A DNA stretch of 64,000 nt from CAIQQQ01 sp040399685 (GTDB lineage Bacteria; Pseudomonadota; Alphaproteobacteria; Acetobacterales; Acetobacteraceae), in NCBI GenBank assembly GCA_040399685.1, contig JBBART010000001.1:248001-312000 (forward strand), in the 5' to 3' direction. Of this stretch, positions 60,627-64,000 are shown in pieces. Positions within the stretch are counted from its first letter, which is position 1; every line of letters begins with the position of its first letter. Below the pieces are notes generated by a model. The model was not told the origin of the DNA. It searched no databases and saw nothing but the letters and a program-made list of their open reading frames with translations. A program made the translations under genes and the position numbers.

Positions 60627-61955
60627 ATGCGCATCGGAATGGTCGGGCTGGGTCGGATGGGGTCTGCGATGGCGGAGCGCCTGATGGAGTGCGGGCACGA
60701 GCTGACGGTGTGGAATCGCACCCCGTCCAAGGCCGATGCGCTGGTGGCGGCGGGCGCCACATTGGCGACGAGCCCGCTGGCGCTGGTGGCAGCGGTGGAT
60801 GTGGTGATTGTGATCATGTTCGACGCGGTGGCGCTGGAGGCGGTGTTCCAGGGGGCGGACAATATTTTGTCCGCTCCGCTCGACGGCAAGCTGATCATTG
60901 AGATGAGCACCGTTCGTCCTGAAGTGGAACAGGCCTTGGCCGAGGCCGTTTCCTTGCGTGGCGGCGCCTTTATCGAATGTCCGGTCGGCGGCACGACGGG
61001 GCCGGCGCGGCAGGGCAAGCTGCTTGGCCTGGTGGGGGGAGCGGCGGCGGATTTCGAGCGGGCGAGGCCGGTGCTGGACCAGTTGTGCCGCCGGGTGGAG
61101 CATGTGGGGCCGGCCGGGGCAGGGGCGTCGATGAAGCTGGCCATCAATCTGCCGCTGGCGGTGTTCTGGCAGGCGTTTGGCGAGGCCAACGCGCTGGTGC
61201 GTCATTTGGGGCGTGATCCGGCGTGGCTGGTGGAGTTGTTCACCGATACGTCGGGGGCGGCCAACGGCTTGAAGAATCGGGCCGCGGCTGTATCGGCGGC
61301 GCTTGCGGGGGGCGATGGCGGCGTGGCGACGTTTGATCTGTCCGGCATCTGCAAGGATCTGCGCACCATGCTGGAAGAAGCCCGGAGTCGTGGATTTGAC
61401 CTGCCCGTTGCCGCCCGTACGCTCGCTGTCTATGACGAAGCGGTCCGCGCCGGAAATGGCTGGCGCGATACGTCTTGGGTCCCAACAATCATGACACAGC
61501 AAGCCGACTCCGCCGCCAAGCCGACCCGCCTGAACCTGGAGCACGCCAATTTGCTCTGCAACGCCGCCCTCAGCCATGGCCGCACGCTGGGCCTGGCCCC
61601 GCTGACCGTGGCCGTGCTCGATGCCGGCGGCCATCTGGTGGCATTCCAGCGCGAGGACAATTCCGGGCTGCTGCGCTTCGATATCGCGTTCGGCAAGGCC
61701 TATGGCTCGTTGGGCATGGGCTTTGGCTCGCGCGAATATCTGGCGCGCGCGGCGGGCAACCCCAGCTTTGTGGCCGCCCTGGCCACTGCCAGCAATGGCC
61801 GCATGATTCCGGTTCCGGGTGGCGTGCTGATCAAGGCGGAAGACGGCACCATCCTGGGCGCGGTGGGCATCTCTGGCGATTTGTCCGATCAGGATGAGGC
61901 GTGCTGCCTGGCCGGCATTGCGGCGGCGGGTTTTGTGGCGCAAGTGGCCGCATAA
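60627..61955 (+). CDS. beta-hydroxyacid dehydrogenase fused to an HbpS/GlcG-type domain
   Basis: 442 residues; the ATG has GGAAG five bases upstream. Residues 1-285 are a complete HIBADH-type dehydrogenase: GMVGLGRMGSAMAERL, ECPVGGTTGPARQG, and the catalytic Lys in GAGASMKLAINLPL. After a linker near residue 288, residues about 296-442 form an HbpS-like (GlcG, PF03928) domain: LNLEHANLLCNAALSH, PLTVAVLDAGGHLVAFQRED, GGVLIKAEDGTILGAVGISG. An ATG lies at the junction (61491), but no ribosome site or stop separates the parts. HbpS proteins bind heme or act as small-molecule carriers; here the domain might bind a substrate or regulate the enzyme. Confidence 0.85.
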   Translation: MRIGMVGLGRMGSAMAERLMECGHELTVWNRTPSKADALVAAGATLATSPLALVAAVDVVIVIMFDAVALEAVFQGADNILSAPLDGKLIIEMSTVRPEVEQALAEAVSLRGGAFIECPVGGTTGPARQGKLLGLVGGAAADFERARPVLDQLCRRVEHVGPAGAGASMKLAINLPLAVFWQAFGEANALVRHLGRDPAWLVELFTDTSGAANGLKNRAAAVSAALAGGDGGVATFDLSGICKDLRTMLEEARSRGFDLPVAARTLAVYDEAVRAGNGWRDTSWVPTIMTQQADSAAKPTRLNLEHANLLCNAALSHGRTLGLAPLTVAVLDAGGHLVAFQREDNSGLLRFDIAFGKAYGSLGMGFGSREYLARAAGNPSFVAALATASNGRMIPVPGGVLIKAEDGTILGAVGISGDLSDQDEACCLAGIAAAGFVAQVAA

Positions 61956-62053
61956 TAAAATGTGATGGGCAGAGGCAGAACACATTATGTGCGCTGTCTC
62001 TCGCCATCGCCTAGCTTCCCGCCAAGCGCAGTCAATTGCCGCGGGGGTCGCTC

Positions 62054-63166
62054 ATGAATCTCGGTTTCTTCACCATGCCGATCCATCCTTTGGACAAGGA
62101 TTGGCGCCAGTGCCTGCGCGAAGATCGCGAGGCGTTCATTCTGGCCGACGAACTGGGATTCACCGAGGCCTATTGTGGTGAGCACGCCACCGACAAGGCG
62201 GAGAATATCACCTCCTGCGCGTTGTTTTTGGCTACTCTGGTGGGCAACATCAAGCAGATGCGACTTGGCACGGGCACGGTGAACATGCCCAACACCCACC
62301 CGGCACGGGTGGCGGCCGAGATTGCGATGCTTGACCATCTGCTCGACGGCAAATTCAATTTCGGCATCAGCCCTGGTGGTTTGCCATCGGATGCCGAGGC
62401 GTTCGGGACGCTGGACAAGAACCGGCTGGAGATGTTCGTCGAATGTATCGACCAGGTGCTGGAAATCTGGCGGTCCGAGCCGCCGTACAACATCGTTGGT
62501 AAATATTGGACGGTGTCCACCGAGCGCACCATGCTGCTGGATATCGGCCAGGGCATTATCCCGGGGCCGCTGCAACGTCCGCATCCGCCGATCGTCTGCA
62601 CGGTGGTGGCGCCGTATTCCAAGGGCGTGATCCAGGCGGCTGCGCGCGGGTGGGAGCCGATTTCCGCGAACTTCCTGATGCCGAAATGGGTGGCGACGCA
62701 TTGGCCGATGTATGAAGAAGGCTGCAAGCTCGGTGGCCGCCCGGCGGACCCGGCCAACTGGCGTGTGGCCAAGAGCATTTTCGTGGCCGATGACGAAGCA
62801 ACCGCCCGCGAATATGCCACCGGTGAGAACAGCCCCTATCGTTTTTACTTCAGCCAGTTGGTGCAGAAGATGAAGAAGGCAGGCCGGTCGGAATTGTTCA
62901 AGAAAAACCGTGCTGATTCAGATGACAGCGTCACTGTCGATGGTGTGCTGGAGGATCTGGTCATCTATGGCACCCCCAGCCAGGTGGCCGACAAGATTGA
63001 AGCGTTCCGCGAGCAGGTGGGTCCGTTCGGGACCTTGCTGTATGCCGGCCATGACTGGACCGACCGTGATCTTGCCCGCCGGTCCATGGTGCTGCTGGCA
63101 GAACAGGTTCAGCCGCGCGTCACTGTGCGTGAACAAAAGAAAACCTCCGCTTTGGCTGCGGACTGA
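62054..63166 (+). CDS. LLM-class flavin-dependent oxidoreductase (luciferase-like)
   Basis: 370 residues from the ATG at 62054; a TTG at 62036 is an alternative. Bacterial luciferase-like barrel: MNLGFFTMPIHP, DELGFTEAYCGEH, LGTGTVNMPNTHPARVAAEIAMLDHLLDGKFNFGISPGG and VIYGTPSQVADKIEAF. It uses reduced FMN or F420-like flavin from a partner reductase to hydroxylate or oxidise an organic substrate (alkanal, limonene-type or sulfonate monooxygenases are relatives). No reductase is adjacent; the nitroreductase 6 kb upstream is an unproven candidate. Confidence 0.88.
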   Translation: MNLGFFTMPIHPLDKDWRQCLREDREAFILADELGFTEAYCGEHATDKAENITSCALFLATLVGNIKQMRLGTGTVNMPNTHPARVAAEIAMLDHLLDGKFNFGISPGGLPSDAEAFGTLDKNRLEMFVECIDQVLEIWRSEPPYNIVGKYWTVSTERTMLLDIGQGIIPGPLQRPHPPIVCTVVAPYSKGVIQAAARGWEPISANFLMPKWVATHWPMYEEGCKLGGRPADPANWRVAKSIFVADDEATAREYATGENSPYRFYFSQLVQKMKKAGRSELFKKNRADSDDSVTVDGVLEDLVIYGTPSQVADKIEAFREQVGPFGTLLYAGHDWTDRDLARRSMVLLAEQVQPRVTVREQKKTSALAAD

Positions 63167-63259
63167 AATAAACCCGTTTACAAGCCTCGCGCTTTTGAGT
63201 GTTATAAAGCGATAAATAACCGGCGAAAGACCGGAGCGTCTTATGGGGAGGAATAGCCA

Positions 63260-64000
63260 ATGACACTGTCCCGCCGCGGATTGTTGCAAACTGGTATTGG
63301 TGCATTTTCACTGGCCATGACAACGCACAAGGCTCGTGCCGATGAGCCGATCCGCATCGGTTTCCTCACCGTCAAAACCGGCCCGCTGGCCGCTGGCGGC
63401 ATCCAGATGGAGCAGGGCATGGTCTTGTTCCTCAAGGAACGGGGCAACAAGCTCGCTGGGCGCGATGTGAAGCTGATCGTGGCTGACACCGCAGGCTCGC
63501 CCGCCACCACCCGCACCAAGGCGCAGGAACTGGTGGAGCGCGACAAGGCCCACGTGCTGATCGGCCCGCTGGCCGCGTTCGAAGCGCTGGCGATCGCCGA
63601 TTACACCACCGCCCAGAAAATCCCGACGCTGGGCGTGGCTGCAGCCGAGGACATGACGCAGCGCATGGCGAGCCCTTGGTTTGTGCGCGGCACCGCTTCG
63701 TCGGCACAATGCGCGCACACCATGGCCTTTTACGCGGCCACCGAACTTAAATACAAACGCATCTGCGTGATTGGCGACGACTTTGCCTATGGCCACGAGC
63801 AGAACGCCGGCTTCCAGCGCGTGTTCGAAGACAATGGCGGCCGGGTGGTGCAGAAGCTGTGGCCACCTTTGAACGCGCCGGATTACGGCACCTATATTTC
63901 GCAGATCAAATCCAACGTCGATGCCGTGTTCATGTCCTTTGCCGGATCGAACGGGTTCAAGTTCACCAAGGCGTATTTCGAATACGGCCTCGGCGGCAAG
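63260..64000 (+). CDS. branched-chain amino acid-type ABC substrate-binding protein (3' end outside window)
   Basis: 247 residues are visible and the frame is open to the last base. The ATG at 63260 has GGAGGA seven bases upstream. The start MTLSRRGLLQTG has a twin-arginine pattern (S-R-R-G-L-L), so it may be Tat-exported, which is unusual but not rare in this family. Mature part: IRIGFLTVKTGPLAAGGIQMEQG, VKLIVADTAGSPATTRTKAQELVERDKAHVLIGPLAA, and DFAYGHEQNAGFQRVFEDNGG. This is the periplasmic binding fold type I of LivJ/LivK-like proteins. The following genes are probably permeases and ATPases outside this window. Confidence 0.88.
   Translation, partial: MTLSRRGLLQTGIGAFSLAMTTHKARADEPIRIGFLTVKTGPLAAGGIQMEQGMVLFLKERGNKLAGRDVKLIVADTAGSPATTRTKAQELVERDKAHVLIGPLAAFEALAIADYTTAQKIPTLGVAAAEDMTQRMASPWFVRGTASSAQCAHTMAFYAATELKYKRICVIGDDFAYGHEQNAGFQRVFEDNGGRVVQKLWPPLNAPDYGTYISQIKSNVDAVFMSFAGSNGFKFTKAYFEYGLGGK

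Noticed and set aside
61959..61986. AATGTG / CACATT inverted repeat before the luciferase-like gene
   Set aside because: Only six bases per arm and not matched to a known operator; likely chance.
1..64000. CRISPR arrays, tRNA or rRNA genes, insertion sequences, prophage genes
   Set aside because: No regularly spaced direct repeats, cloverleaf-like segments, transposase/integrase motifs or phage proteins were recognised by reading; a tRNA scan and IS search would be needed to exclude them fully.

Overview
This is a dense, high-GC bacterial chromosome segment. It is most likely from an alphaproteobacterium, probably Rhodospirillales and possibly Acetobacteraceae. The evidence is a GAAC-N7-GAAC (GTTC-N7-GTTC on the other strand) LexA box upstream of lexA, a FixK/FNR box in front of a ccoNOQPGHIS cluster, a catalytically degenerate dihydroorotase beside pyrB, and the gene chains pleD/rpmG/rnr/topA/dprA/plsY/pyrC/pyrB and trpGDC-moaC-moeA-lexA. 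The genus cannot be fixed from sequence reading alone. No rRNA, tRNA, CRISPR array, transposase or prophage was recognised.

Layout. 1-1.4 kb: the end of an alpha/beta hydrolase gene and a small membrane protein. 1.4-5.6 kb: an RND efflux adaptor and its pump, the pump split by one in-frame TAG codon. 5.6-11 kb: a seven-gene Mrp-type cation/proton antiporter operon in an unusual order, with a fused MbhD-MrpB subunit and two ND5-like subunits. 11.1-14.5 kb: a ribbon-helix-helix protein, then a monoheme cytochrome c, a glyoxalase-like protein, a Tat-exported small subunit and a GMC dehydrogenase with a Cys motif fitting a 3Fe-4S cluster. Together these look like a periplasmic FAD dehydrogenase complex feeding the respiratory chain. 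14.5-18.1 kb: a long PutA. 18.1-27 kb: the cbb3 oxidase and its assembly genes, with a shared FNR/FixK box facing a divergent membrane protein.

27-31.8 kb (minus strand): a glycosyltransferase with two catalytic domains, an unrecognised partner protein and a phospholipid-methyltransferase-like protein, with a perfect 24-bp hairpin at the junction. 32-33.5 kb: pleD. 33.6-44.3 kb (minus strand): rpmG, a periplasmic S41 protease, rnr, topA, dprA, plsY, pyrC' and pyrB. 44.5-49.5 kb: trpG-trpD-trpC-moaC-moeA and SOS-controlled lexA. 49.5-52 kb (minus strand): a GT9 glycosyltransferase, a FrnE/DsbA-like protein and a LysR regulator, which diverges from a peroxiredoxin-like gene. 52.8-64 kb: metabolic and transport genes. 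These are a COG2509-type flavoprotein, a nitroreductase with a small unknown protein, a peptide-type ABC transporter without ATPase genes, two divergent beta-hydroxyacid dehydrogenases (one fused to an HbpS/GlcG domain), a luciferase-like flavoprotein and the start of a branched-chain-amino-acid-type binding protein.

No single locus is clearly a new system. The most unusual items are: a modular AT-rich hairpin repeat found twice, in inverted orientation, at convergent gene ends (54461-54584 and 59564-59653); the dehydrogenase cluster with a monoheme cytochrome and an embedded VOC gene; the dehydrogenase-HbpS fusion; the rearranged Mrp operon whose second ND5-like subunit lacks the usual TM5 glutamate; the amber-interrupted RND pump; and the hairpin whose T-tract contains the apparent TTG start of the glycosyltransferase operon.
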